This document shows, in pieces, positions 6,166 to 12,252 of a stretch of 14,348 nt of DNA. Made by a program: the position numbers and the translations under genes. The number at the start of each line of letters is the position of its first letter. Position 1 is the stretch's first letter. A model generated the notes under the pieces. The model saw only the letters and a list, made by a program, of their open reading frames with translations. It was not told where the DNA came from and did no database searches. The DNA comes from Sulfurovum sp. Lineage in GTDB: Bacteria > Campylobacterota > Campylobacteria > Campylobacterales > Sulfurovaceae. The DNA lies in NCBI GenBank assembly GCA_015661535.1, contig DQVY01000105.1, positions 1 through 14,348 on the forward strand. The letters are read 5' to 3'.

Positions 6166-7158
6166 TTAGCAAATCCGAGGTAACAACTCACCCGTAGGCA
6201 AATCTAAAAACCGTTTTGTTCCCCAAGAAGAGTTCAGCAGGACACGTCCAACATGTTGTGTAGTTACAGTGGCAATGAGCGCAGCGGTGGTATGTGTTTT
6301 TTGTAAGACTTCCAATGCCTTTACTTCGTCCTCTTTGCCAACACAAAGTACAAAGGTACCTTCGTTTGCCAGATCGATCGCTTCAAAGCCTAACATCTCA
6401 CAGATACCTCGCACTTCATCAAGTACAGGAATCTTCTCTTCTTCTACTTCTACACATACATCTGAAGTCTTTGCCCATTCATTCAGTACTGCAGATACAC
6501 CACCACGTGTAGCATCACGTAGAGCTACAATGTTAATGTCTGCGTCCATAAGTGCTTTGATATGTGGGTAGAGTGAGGCACAGTCTGTTTGTAGCCCAGA
6601 CTCCAGTTCTATGCCTTCACGTGCGGCAAATATAGTGGCACCGTGACAGCCAACATCCCGACTCACCAAGATACTCATGCCCTCTTTCAGACCCGAAGCG
6701 GTAATACCTTTATGTTCAATGGTACCTATGCCGGTGGTATTAATGAAGAGTTGGTCAACTGCACCTTTGGGCACTACTTTTGTGTCGCCACTCACGACTA
6801 TGGCCCCATTTATCTCTAGTTCTGTTTTCATAGACTTGACTATCTTCTCCAGTTCACGTGTAGAGAACCCCTCTTCTATGATGACAGAACAGGTCATATA
6901 CTTAGGCTTTGCACCCATCATCGCCAAGTCATTACAGGTACCGCACACTGCCAATTTACCTATGTCTCCACCTGGGAAGAATAGAGGACTAACGGTGAAA
7001 CTGTCTGTCGTAAATGCCAGTTTCCCATCTTCTATGACAGCGGCATCTTCACTTTTGGCTAAGATATCATTTTCAAAATGTTTGTAGAAGATCTTCTTTA
7101 TAAGCTCGTTGTTTTCTTCGCCACCGTTTCCGTGGGCTATTGTGATGGTTTTAGTCAT
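6166..7158 (-). CDS. hypE: HypE, carbamoyl-dehydratase for hydrogenase cyanide ligands
   Basis: This is a 330-residue PurM/AIR-synthase-like enzyme that takes the carbamoyl group from HypF on its C-terminal Cys and dehydrates it with ATP to a thiocyanate, the source of the two CN- ligands. Visible are the N-terminal AHGNGGEENNELI, the ATP-site region FTTDSFTVSPLFFPGGDIGKLAVCGTCNDLAMMG, GATIFAAREG, DATRGGV and the essential terminal PRIC. The length is normal. The ATG at 7158 is preceded by AGGAAG at 5-6 nt. It is the first gene after the unusual 277-bp spacer that splits the cluster from hypD, and hypX follows 9 nt later. Confidence 0.97.
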   Translation of the reverse strand: MTKTITIAHGNGGEENNELIKKIFYKHFENDILAKSEDAAVIEDGKLAFTTDSFTVSPLFFPGGDIGKLAVCGTCNDLAMMGAKPKYMTCSVIIEEGFSTRELEKIVKSMKTELEINGAIVVSGDTKVVPKGAVDQLFINTTGIGTIEHKGITASGLKEGMSILVSRDVGCHGATIFAAREGIELESGLQTDCASLYPHIKALMDADINIVALRDATRGGVSAVLNEWAKTSDVCVEVEEEKIPVLDEVRGICEMLGFEAIDLANEGTFVLCVGKEDEVKALEVLQKTHTTAALIATVTTQHVGRVLLNSSWGTKRFLDLPTGELLPRIC

Positions 7159-7176
7159 ATTAACTTCCTATCGATG

Positions 7177-7405
7177 GGCATAAAATGCACCACCCTACAT
7201 TTTTATTAATCACGCAACGCGTGCCTTTTCATCCCAAATGCTCGTGAAAGCGGAGCGATTCGAGAGGGATGACGATTTTTTCTGAAGAAGTTTTCACTTC
7301 GTGAACCGCATTTGCTAATTTTGTTTCGTTTTTTCTAAAAAAATGAAGAGAGAAACAACGCCTCGCTTCAAATAAAATGATATTTAAATAAACAGATCCA
7401 ACTTA
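7177..7405. repeat. hypD-hypE spacer: mosaic of short hairpins and REP-like palindromes
   Basis: The 277-bp gap between hypD and hypE has no convincing ORF. From left to right it contains: GGGCATAAAATGCACC (7181-7196 area, imperfect stem); CACGC-AAC-GCGTG (7211-7223); an inverted pair TCATCCC (7229-7235)/GGGATGA (7266-7272) enclosing CTCG/CGAG; TTCAC-TTC-GTGAA (7293-7305); and TTGTTTC (7321-7327)/GAAACAA (7352-7358) around T6/A7. The density of palindromes is unlike any other spacer here. The ATCCC...GGGAT element resembles REP/RPE-type repeats common in proteobacteria. It could affect mRNA stability or host a promoter for hypEXA. Confidence 0.65.
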
Positions 7406-7407
7406 TT

Positions 7408-7429
7408 GGTGTTGTGAGAACACAACACC
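7408..7429. repeat. Perfect 9-bp hairpin just after the hypD stop
   Basis: GGTGTTGTG (7408-7416), loop AGAA, CACAACACC (7421-7429). On the transcript it forms about 8 nt after the hypD stop codon. No U-tract follows in the minus direction, so it is better read as a 3'-end stabilising or attenuating hairpin than as a full intrinsic terminator. If it stops some polymerases it would lower hypE-hypX-hypA relative to hypB-hypC-hypD. Confidence 0.65.
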
Positions 7430-7435
7430 CTAAAA

Positions 7436-8581
7436 TTAAATCAGATTCCCATATTTATAATACGCTGCACAAGCTCCCTCAGAACTCACCATACAGGACC
7501 CAATAGGTGTTGTAGGCTTACAGGCTGTTCCAAAGATAGTACACTCTTGAGGCTTTGCCATACCACGCAGTATATCACCACAAATACACAATTTATGGTC
7601 TTCTATCTCTGCAATGGGTAATACATCTTTGTATTTCACCTCTGCATCATAGGCTGCATACTCAGCTCTGAGTTTGAGTCCACTGTCAGGTACATTACCA
7701 AGTCCACGCCATCTAAAAAGACTCATCTTCTCAAAGTATTTCTCTATGAGTGCCTGAGCTTTAATGTTTCCATCATGGTTCACCACACGCTTGTACTGTA
7801 CTTCCATCTCACAACGCTTTTCTACAAATTGTTTAACTATCATACTTATGCCCTGCATAGCATCTACAGGCTCAAACCCCGTCACAACTACAGGACGACC
7901 ATAGTCTTTTGGAAATTTATCATAAATTTTAGAACCAGATATTACCGATACGTGACTTGGTCCCAAAAAGGCATCTATCTGATTGTTATAAGAGTCTACA
8001 TGTACATCACGGCTGTCTATAAGTTCTACCATCACTTCTGGTACGGTAACATGGTTGATATGAAAGAGTATATTTGGTACTTTTTTCAGAATCACCTGTT
8101 CTACCAAGACTGCTGTCATGGGTGTCGTTGTTTCAAAACCAATAGCAAAAAAGATCACTGTTTTGTCAGGATTCTCTTCTGCTATTTTGAGACACTCCAT
8201 AGGAGAATAGACAAAACGTACATCAGCACCTTTAGCGCGGGCATCTTGCAAAGATCCGTTAGAACCGGGTACCTTTATCATGTCTCCAAGAGTCACAAGT
8301 ATGACATCAGGCTGCATAGAGAGTACATAGGCGTGGTCTATACGTTCCTTAGGCATGATACACACAGGACAACCCGGTCCATGTATGAAGTTTACATTGT
8401 CTGGCAATAACTGCGGCAAACCAAACTTCATAATGGTATGTGTATGTCCACCACACACTTCCATAATATTAATGGGTTTTTCTAACTTTGCAGCATCTTC
8501 AGCGATGATCTGGGCATAGGCTTTAATGGTCTCGCCATCTCTAAAGTCATCATATAGATTTTTGAGTTCTAGCTCTTGCAT
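7436..8581 (-). CDS. hypD: HypD, Fe-S scaffold for Fe(CN)2CO assembly
   Basis: This is a 381-residue [4Fe-4S] protein that, with HypC, carries the Fe(CN)2CO unit before transfer to the hydrogenase large subunit. Visible motifs: MEVCGGHTHTIMKFG with Cys43, HGPGCPVC with Cys71 and Cys74, GFETTTP near 150, and the C-terminal cysteine cluster CICGDILRGMAKPQEC, TACKPTTPIGSC and EGACAAYY that binds the iron-sulfur cluster. The length is normal. The start codon lies inside the end of hypC (13-bp overlap), pointing to translational coupling, and the ribosome site is formed by GAAGAG units of a heptad repeat. A 9-bp hairpin and a long spacer follow it. Confidence 0.97.
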   Translation of the reverse strand: MQELELKNLYDDFRDGETIKAYAQIIAEDAAKLEKPINIMEVCGGHTHTIMKFGLPQLLPDNVNFIHGPGCPVCIMPKERIDHAYVLSMQPDVILVTLGDMIKVPGSNGSLQDARAKGADVRFVYSPMECLKIAEENPDKTVIFFAIGFETTTPMTAVLVEQVILKKVPNILFHINHVTVPEVMVELIDSRDVHVDSYNNQIDAFLGPSHVSVISGSKIYDKFPKDYGRPVVVTGFEPVDAMQGISMIVKQFVEKRCEMEVQYKRVVNHDGNIKAQALIEKYFEKMSLFRWRGLGNVPDSGLKLRAEYAAYDAEVKYKDVLPIAEIEDHKLCICGDILRGMAKPQECTIFGTACKPTTPIGSCMVSSEGACAAYYKYGNLI

Positions 8582-8895
8582 TCTTCACTCTTCACTCTTA
8601 ATTCTTCACTTCCCCTATTGGGGCATTCATCATCTTCGAGTATGGCTTTTTTACGATCTTCTGCATCCATATGTTCCAGTATCTCTCTATAGGTTTCTAT
8701 AGATGCCATGGCTTCGTCATCATCTATCTTGTTCATTACAAAACCGATGTGAAGAAGTACATAATCACCGATGGCAATATCACCATCTTCCATCATCATG
8801 AGGTTTGCATCACGCTGTACACCCATGGTATCAACTGTACACATGGTATTGTCTTCTGAGATCTTTACTACTTTACTTGGGATTGATAAACACAT
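8569..8895 (-). CDS. hypC: HypC, hydrogenase assembly chaperone
   Basis: This is a 108-residue small chaperone that pairs with HypD and later with the large-subunit precursor. It begins MCLSIPSKV, with the essential Cys2, and keeps the beta-barrel core including GDYVLLHIGFVMNKID and DDEAMASIETYREIL. Family members are commonly about 75-100 residues. Here the last ten or so (ELRVKSEECKS) are encoded by a 7-bp repeat that also overlaps the hypD start, so this tail is probably a late, neutral addition. The ATG follows the hypB stop by a single nucleotide; the GAGGA ribosome site lies within the end of hypB. Confidence 0.95.
   Translation of the reverse strand: MCLSIPSKVVKISEDNTMCTVDTMGVQRDANLMMMEDGDIAIGDYVLLHIGFVMNKIDDDEAMASIETYREILEHMDAEDRKKAILEDDECPNRGSEELRVKSEECKS
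8581..8615. repeat. Five-unit heptad repeat at the hypC-hypD junction
   Basis: On the plus strand the units are TTCTTCA, CTCTTCA, CTCTTAA, TTCTTCA and CTTCCCC (exact 7-bp period, consensus YTCTTMA). On the coding strand this encodes the HypC tail ELRVKSEE and gives GAAGAG-type ribosome-binding sequence before the hypD ATG. Related units lie at 4505-4541. Confidence 0.8.
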
Positions 8896-8896
8896 A

Positions 8897-9757
8897 TTAC
8901 GTCCTCATCTTTCTTTTAAACTCTATCCACTCTGCTACTGCTTTAACGCTGTCTATATCGTTTACATTCACTTCTAAGATATCAACATTTGGTTTTATGC
9001 GTCTGGCATCTGCTTTTTCTCTTTCTACATCATATTTAAAATGAGGCAGCAAGTCTGTTTTAGTGATAAGTACCAAGTCTGCTTGTCTGAACATCACAGG
9101 ATATTTGGCAATTTTGTCTTCACCTTCAGGAACAGAAACAAGCACAATGTTTAAATGTGTACCCACATCATACGATGCAGGACAGACAAGATTACCTACA
9201 TTTTCTACAAAGCAGACATCTAAAGTATCTAGTGGCATATCGTGTAAGCCTTTATGTACCATAAATGCATCTAAGTGACAGGCAGTTCCTGTTTGTATCT
9301 GCATTGCAGGGATGCCTTTGTCTCTTAGACGCTGAGCATCACGCTCAGTCTCCAAGTCACCCTCCACTACACCAAATTTAAAGTTTGCTACATCAGCAAG
9401 ATACTCTAAGAGTGTGGTCTTTCCAGAACCAGGGCTTGACATAAGGTTAATGCCCAGTATGCCTTTTTCTTCCAAGTGCTTTCTGTTATGGTTCGCTTCA
9501 TGGTCATTTTTATCGAGTATCTTTTGTATGACAGAAATGGTTTTGGCATCATTTAACTGAGGGTTATGATGTAAATGTTCATGTGCTTTTTGATGTTCAC
9601 CTGAACCATCAGACTCATGGGTATGATCATGTGAATGAGTATGTCCTTCACCTTCATGGCTATGAAATGTTTTTCCTCCATCATGACTATGCTCACCAAC
9701 TTCTTCAGCAAGACCTTCCATGCCTCTTATACTACAACCGCAATCTGTACACACCAT
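8897..9757 (-). CDS. hypB: HypB, nickel-binding GTPase with histidine-rich region
   Basis: This is a 286-residue SIMIBI GTPase that drives nickel insertion with HypA. The N-terminus has the high-affinity nickel motif MVCTDCGCSIRG (CxxCGC). A histidine-rich stretch (about 23-64, including HTHSHDHTHE) is of the kind that stores nickel in HypB of other bacteria. The GTPase domain follows: P-loop SSPGSGKTT (107-115), GVVEGDLETERD, the metal-site CH in GTACHLDA, ENVGNLVCPASYD, and the guanine-specificity TKTD. AAGGAG precedes the ATG closely. It lies 80 nt after the nickel transporter gene, separated by a REP-like hairpin, and is followed by hypC after one nucleotide. Confidence 0.97.
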   Translation of the reverse strand: MVCTDCGCSIRGMEGLAEEVGEHSHDGGKTFHSHEGEGHTHSHDHTHESDGSGEHQKAHEHLHHNPQLNDAKTISVIQKILDKNDHEANHNRKHLEEKGILGINLMSSPGSGKTTLLEYLADVANFKFGVVEGDLETERDAQRLRDKGIPAMQIQTGTACHLDAFMVHKGLHDMPLDTLDVCFVENVGNLVCPASYDVGTHLNIVLVSVPEGEDKIAKYPVMFRQADLVLITKTDLLPHFKYDVEREKADARRIKPNVDILEVNVNDIDSVKAVAEWIEFKRKMRT

Positions 9758-9788
9758 AAACTCCTTTTATTTTGTTTTACTATATCTT

Positions 9789-9837
9789 TTCCCTTCGACA
9801 AGCTCAGGGAACAATCTGGTAGCTGAGCCTGTCGAAG
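9789..9837. repeat. REP-like inverted repeat between the nickel transporter gene and hypB
   Basis: CTTCGACAAGCTCAG (9793-9807) faces CTGAGCCTGTCGAAG (9823-9837): 14 of 15 pairs match, and the single mismatch becomes a G-U pair in the minus-strand RNA. The left arm sits inside another palindrome, TTCCCT...AGGGAA (9789-9811). The core resembles the TTCGACAAGCTCAG repeats scattered in many bacterial genomes. It starts one base before the transporter stop codon and lies in the spacer before hypB, so it would form a hairpin in any shared transcript. The exact 15-mer of the left arm recurs at 14334-14348. Confidence 0.8.
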
Positions 9838-10482
9838 CTATCCTATTAAAATATTTGTTCCTACTACAAGTGAAATGACACCTGCTGTAGCAAAAGCTCT
9901 TCTTACATTTGTAAGGTTCCCTAAAAAATGCTCATTAATGTAAAGTATCACCAAGCCAAATGCACCAAATACCAACATTACACCTACAGTAAAAGCAGCG
10001 ACTAAAGAAAAGTCTACTACCCCTCCCTGCACTGCACCAAGGGTAATCAGCATCCCCCTTACACCACCAGCACCCATAAGAAGACCGAGGCTTAGTGACG
10101 ATGTCTTAGCAACAGTATCGGAATCATGTTCATGTGATTTCCCAAACCATATATGGATGTGTTCTTTGCCATTATGCATGTGTTTACGTAACTGTATACG
10201 ATTTGTTGCAACCATTGAAAGAAGATAGACACCCATAGCAATGATGACCGTTGCAGAGACAATATCGCCATAGGCTAAAATATCTTCAGAAATAGCCACA
10301 GATTCCAATACTTTTGCAAATATAAAAAGACTGAGTCCATGTCCAATGGCAAAAAGAGACGTAATCAGTAATGTTTTACGCTTGTTTTTTCCAATAGAGA
10401 AGTCAGCAATAGCCGTAAGATGATCTGGGCCAAACGCATGCAGTATACCGTACCAAAAAATAATAAGCAGTGATAATTCCAT
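9838..10482 (-). CDS. UreH/NicO-type nickel transporter
   Basis: This is a 214-residue integral membrane protein with about five or six hydrophobic segments. The first carries HAFGPDHLTAI (His15, Asp20, His21), matching the HxxxxDH signature of the UreH/NicO/NiCoT transporters that binds nickel or cobalt. A cytosolic histidine-rich loop (about 101-120, HMHNGKEHIHI and SHEHD) sits between two halves, as in RcnA/UreH proteins. Nickel import for hydrogenase is the natural job given hypB directly downstream; export or another metal cannot be excluded by sequence. I place the start at ATG 10482, with GAGGAG 7 nt before it; the upstream in-frame extension would run through that site and the operator palindrome. 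Confidence 0.85.
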   Translation of the reverse strand: MELSLLIIFWYGILHAFGPDHLTAIADFSIGKNKRKTLLITSLFAIGHGLSLFIFAKVLESVAISEDILAYGDIVSATVIIAMGVYLLSMVATNRIQLRKHMHNGKEHIHIWFGKSHEHDSDTVAKTSSLSLGLLMGAGGVRGMLITLGAVQGGVVDFSLVAAFTVGVMLVFGAFGLVILYINEHFLGNLTNVRRAFATAGVISLVVGTNILIG

Positions 10483-10499
10483 AACTTTACTCCTCTTAG

Positions 10500-10515
10500 G
10501 TGAATATATATTCAC
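10500..10515. promoter_or_regulatory. Perfect 16-bp palindrome (operator) at the nickel transporter promoter
   Basis: GTGAATATATATTCAC is its own reverse complement. Its core TGAA-N6-TTCA matches the half-site pattern of SmtB/ArsR-family metal-sensing repressors. It covers the expected transcription start of the transporter gene, an ideal repressor position. Similar sites are at 11238-11251 and 12253-12266. Which protein binds it is unknown; no ArsR gene is in the window. Confidence 0.65.
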
Positions 10516-10516
10516 T

Positions 10517-10522
10517 ATAATA
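10517..10522 (-). promoter_or_regulatory. Predicted -10 box for the nickel transporter-hyp operon
   Basis: The minus strand reads CTATTATAGTG, a TATTAT hexamer placed so that transcription begins inside the 16-bp palindrome, about 25-28 nt before the transporter ATG. No -35 is evident. Confidence 0.45.
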
Positions 10523-10584
10523 GTATCTAATTATTAAGTATTCATTAAAAAATTAATTTCTACTCTATTTTAAGGACTAAAGTT

Positions 10585-10590
10585 TATAAT
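10585..10590 (+). promoter_or_regulatory. -10 box giving a leaderless transcript
   Basis: A perfect TATAAT ends only 5 nt before the ATG at 10596. Normal spacing puts the transcription start at or within a base or two of that A, so the mRNA would be leaderless. An AAGGA at 10573-10576 is too far upstream to act as a ribosome site. Confidence 0.55.
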
Positions 10591-10595
10591 AACAC

Positions 10596-11207
10596 ATGAA
10601 ATGTATCTATTGTGAACACCCATACACCTACTTGTTGGCAGACAAACAACGTAAATGTGGAAAATGTAAGAGAAAATTCAGTCCACGTAAAATAGAACGA
10701 GAGCAAAAACTCTATACGCTATTCATTGAAGGCATCAATGCGAGGGAAGCATCCAAACAAAGTAAAATGCACTTTGCCACCGTTCAAAAGTATTATGAAA
10801 ATTTTCGACGTAATATTGCATTGTATGCAGATGAGATCTACCAACATAATAGTCACAGGGTGACAGGTTATGATGAATACCTTTACCTTCCAAAAAGCCT
10901 AAAAGTAGAAGACAACATACATAAAATACAACATTTTTTAACGATGAGTTATGACAATAAAGTCTATAATATTATGATGCCACGCACCAGAGATATACAT
11001 TACGATAACGAAGATGAACAGTCCAGCAAACTCTTACTTAAATATCTTAAATTTAACAAAGTGGCTAAACTTTCAAAAGCACAAAATACGATCACAACAT
11101 TTTGGGACTATTTTGAAAGTTTTATATGCCAATATAAAGGGGTGAGTGATGCACAGTTCATCTACTATTTAAAAGAAGCAGAGTGGCGATTTAATACCAG
11201 TAAGTAA
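10596..11207 (+). CDS. Transposase-derived zinc-ribbon/HTH protein (IS1595/ISXO2-like, probably domesticated)
   Basis: This 203-residue protein has an N-terminal zinc ribbon (Cys3, Cys6, Cys21, Cys24), a helix-turn-helix around 38-72 (GINAREASKQSKMHFATVQKYY) and a shortened region like the IS1595/ISXO2 DDE domain. It keeps YDE near 94 and the closing FWDYFESFICQYKGV...YYLKEAEWRFN. Active IS1595-group transposases are nearer 300 residues and typically have NTIE before FW; here it reads NTITTFW, so the catalytic Glu is Thr, and the middle Asp segment seems lost. No terminal inverted repeats or target duplication were seen. It is divergent from the nickel transporter with an 80-bp promoter between them and no ribosome site of its own. 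A DNA-binding regulator is plausible but unproven; a decaying transposase is the alternative. Confidence 0.7.
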   Translation: MKCIYCEHPYTYLLADKQRKCGKCKRKFSPRKIEREQKLYTLFIEGINAREASKQSKMHFATVQKYYENFRRNIALYADEIYQHNSHRVTGYDEYLYLPKSLKVEDNIHKIQHFLTMSYDNKVYNIMMPRTRDIHYDNEDEQSSKLLLKYLKFNKVAKLSKAQNTITTFWDYFESFICQYKGVSDAQFIYYLKEAEWRFNTSK

Positions 11208-11237
11208 AGAATAAACTCTAAATTTTTTGACTACTAC

Positions 11238-11251
11238 TGAATATTAATTCA
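11238..11251. promoter_or_regulatory. TGAA-N6-TTCA palindrome upstream of the small membrane peptide
   Basis: TGAATATTAATTCA has perfect TGAAT/ATTCA arms around four bases. It lies upstream of possible -10 boxes (TATTAT at 11259-11264 and TATAAT at 11289-11294) for the small gene at 11320, and 31 nt after the stop of the transposase-like gene. It shares its arms with the sites at 10500-10515 and 12253-12266. Confidence 0.5.
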
Positions 11252-11279
11252 TCTATAGTATTATATGTTTACAAATCAA

Positions 11280-11302
11280 GTTTTATTATATAATAATAAA
11301 AC
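11280..11302 (+). promoter_or_regulatory. Promoter -10 embedded in a 9-bp inverted repeat
   Basis: GTTTTATTA (11280-11288) and TAATAAAAC (11294-11302) are perfect reverse complements around TATAA. The centre forms TATAAT (11289-11294), a -10 box about 25 nt before the ATG at 11320. The symmetric sequence could be an operator blocking the promoter or simply an AT-rich hairpin. Confidence 0.45.
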
Positions 11303-11319
11303 TATGGAGGACAGTCATA

Positions 11320-11460
11320 ATGCAAAATACAAGAGATGAAAAAGAGACACAAAAAGAAGAAATACAAGAGGTAAGAGAAGAGATAAAATTTGGCTATGGT
11401 GCCAGTATAGTATTTCTCATATTTATAACCTTTGTTGTCTATATTACATTAACAAAATAG
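11320..11460 (+). CDS. Small single-span membrane protein, 46 residues
   Basis: This short gene begins ATG CAA AAT and ends TAG at 11460. A strong GGAGG (11306-11310) lies 9 nt before the ATG. The first 25 residues are highly charged (many Lys, Glu, Arg, Gln), followed by GYGASIVFLIFITFVVYI, a clear transmembrane helix, and a short TLTK tail. Charge placement suggests a single anchored peptide, but topology cannot be fixed. I recognise no family. It has its own promoter region and is followed 43 nt later by the CDGSH gene on the same strand, so the two probably share a transcript. It could be a small accessory subunit or a regulator of a membrane complex. Confidence 0.7.
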   Translation: MQNTRDEKETQKEEIQEVREEIKFGYGASIVFLIFITFVVYITLTK

Positions 11461-11503
11461 CCCAGACAATACCTGGTATCGTTAAAATCATAAAGGATAT
11501 AGT

Positions 11504-11755
11504 ATGAAATTTCCCGTAAGAACCTACCTTGAAAAGGGTAAAACCTACCACTTTTGTACCTGTGGAGAGAGTGCTGATGGTGTACTTTGTGATGGCTCTC
11601 ATAAAGGGTCAGCATTTACACCTGAAACATTCATCGCAACACGTAATGCAGAAATGCATTTATGTTTATGTAAAAACAGTTCTTGCACACCATACTGTGA
11701 TGGTGCACATGCAAAAAGAGAGAAATTAGATTTAGATTTTTTACTTGACGAGTAA
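11504..11755 (+). CDS. Tandem CDGSH iron-sulfur domain protein
   Basis: This is an 83-residue soluble protein with two mitoNEET-type [2Fe-2S] binding sites. Site one: Cys18, Cys20, Cys29, His33 (CTCGES...LCDGSH). Site two: Cys54, Cys56, Cys65, His69 (CLCKN...YCDGAH). The three-Cys/one-His ligation is the family signature and both sites are complete. Bacterial tandem CDGSH proteins are thought to act in redox or cluster handling; the partner is not known. AAAGGA precedes the ATG. It follows the 46-residue membrane peptide and converges with the DUF4395 gene 32 bp away, with no strong terminator between them. Confidence 0.92.
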   Translation: MKFPVRTYLEKGKTYHFCTCGESADGVLCDGSHKGSAFTPETFIATRNAEMHLCLCKNSSCTPYCDGAHAKREKLDLDFLLDE

Positions 11756-11787
11756 ATAACGCTACCGGGCAGTAAAATGCTGCAAGG

Positions 11788-12228
11788 TTAAGTTCTTGGC
11801 TTAATGAAATATTTAAGATACCTGTAAATATGGCACCCCACACAATAATCATATGCTGCTTCAGCAAAAGCACACAACATCAACATGAACATAAGTACTT
11901 TGGCATACAGATCATAATGTAAAAAAGAAAATACAGCAATGATGACTATGATCACCAAGCCAAACTTTAATGCAAAACGTTTAGGTGCTTCATCACATAA
12001 TTTCACTTTTAATGAAAATCGATCTCTTATCCATAACGCTACTTGTAAAAATGGACTCCACTTTTTTAATTTTAATACACGTAAGGTAAAATCAAAAAAC
12101 AATACACCTATAAAAAAGTACGCAGAGGTAAACAAAAACAATATCGCATTGATCAACACTTGTGCAGCAATAAGCCGTACAATAGTAGTATCAATACGAT
12201 CTAATGATATAGGGCAAGTCTTAGCCAT
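11788..12228 (-). CDS. DUF4395 family membrane protein
   Basis: This is a 146-residue membrane protein with two hydrophobic regions (about 17-50 and 86-125), each probably a pair of helices. It starts MAKTCPISLDRID, with the CPxS-type Cys5 motif, and ends with YDYCVGCHIYRYL (Cys129, Cys132), both features of DUF4395 proteins. The paired cysteines could be redox-active or bind metal. The family is often found near thioredoxin- or rhodanese-like genes; function is unknown. AAGGAC precedes the ATG. The promoter carries a TGAA-N6-TTCA palindrome like that of the nickel transporter, suggesting shared control. It converges with the CDGSH gene. Confidence 0.8.
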   Translation of the reverse strand: MAKTCPISLDRIDTTIVRLIAAQVLINAILFLFTSAYFFIGVLFFDFTLRVLKLKKWSPFLQVALWIRDRFSLKVKLCDEAPKRFALKFGLVIIVIIAVFSFLHYDLYAKVLMFMLMLCAFAEAAYDYCVGCHIYRYLKYFIKPRT

Positions 12229-12252
12229 CTATGTCCTTCATATTCAATTAAA

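Noticed and set aside
6269..7087. Plus-strand frames opposite hypE
   Set aside because: Ser/Pro-rich antisense readings of a highly conserved gene; no start signals.
7159..7435. CRISPR array or IS remnant in the hypD-hypE spacer
   Set aside because: The palindromes differ from one another, there is no regular repeat-spacer order, and no transposase fragment is visible.
7775..8410. Long plus-strand open frame (211 residues) opposite hypD
   Set aside because: Its composition is Tyr/His/Cys-rich and unlike a folded protein, it has no ribosome site, and hypD on the other strand is unambiguous and conserved across the same bases.
10483..10515. Longer start for the nickel transporter (11 extra residues)
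   Set aside because: It would read through the GAGGAG site and the operator palindrome, and those residues (Lys/Arg/Tyr mix) do not look like a membrane protein N-terminus.
11266..11279. FNR-like site upstream of the small membrane peptide (TGTTT-ACAA-ATCAA)
   Set aside because: Only one half-site is a good match; too weak to call in AT-rich DNA.
11756..11787. Bidirectional terminator between the CDGSH and DUF4395 genes
   Set aside because: Only a weak GCAG/CTGC pairing is present and no T-tract on either side.
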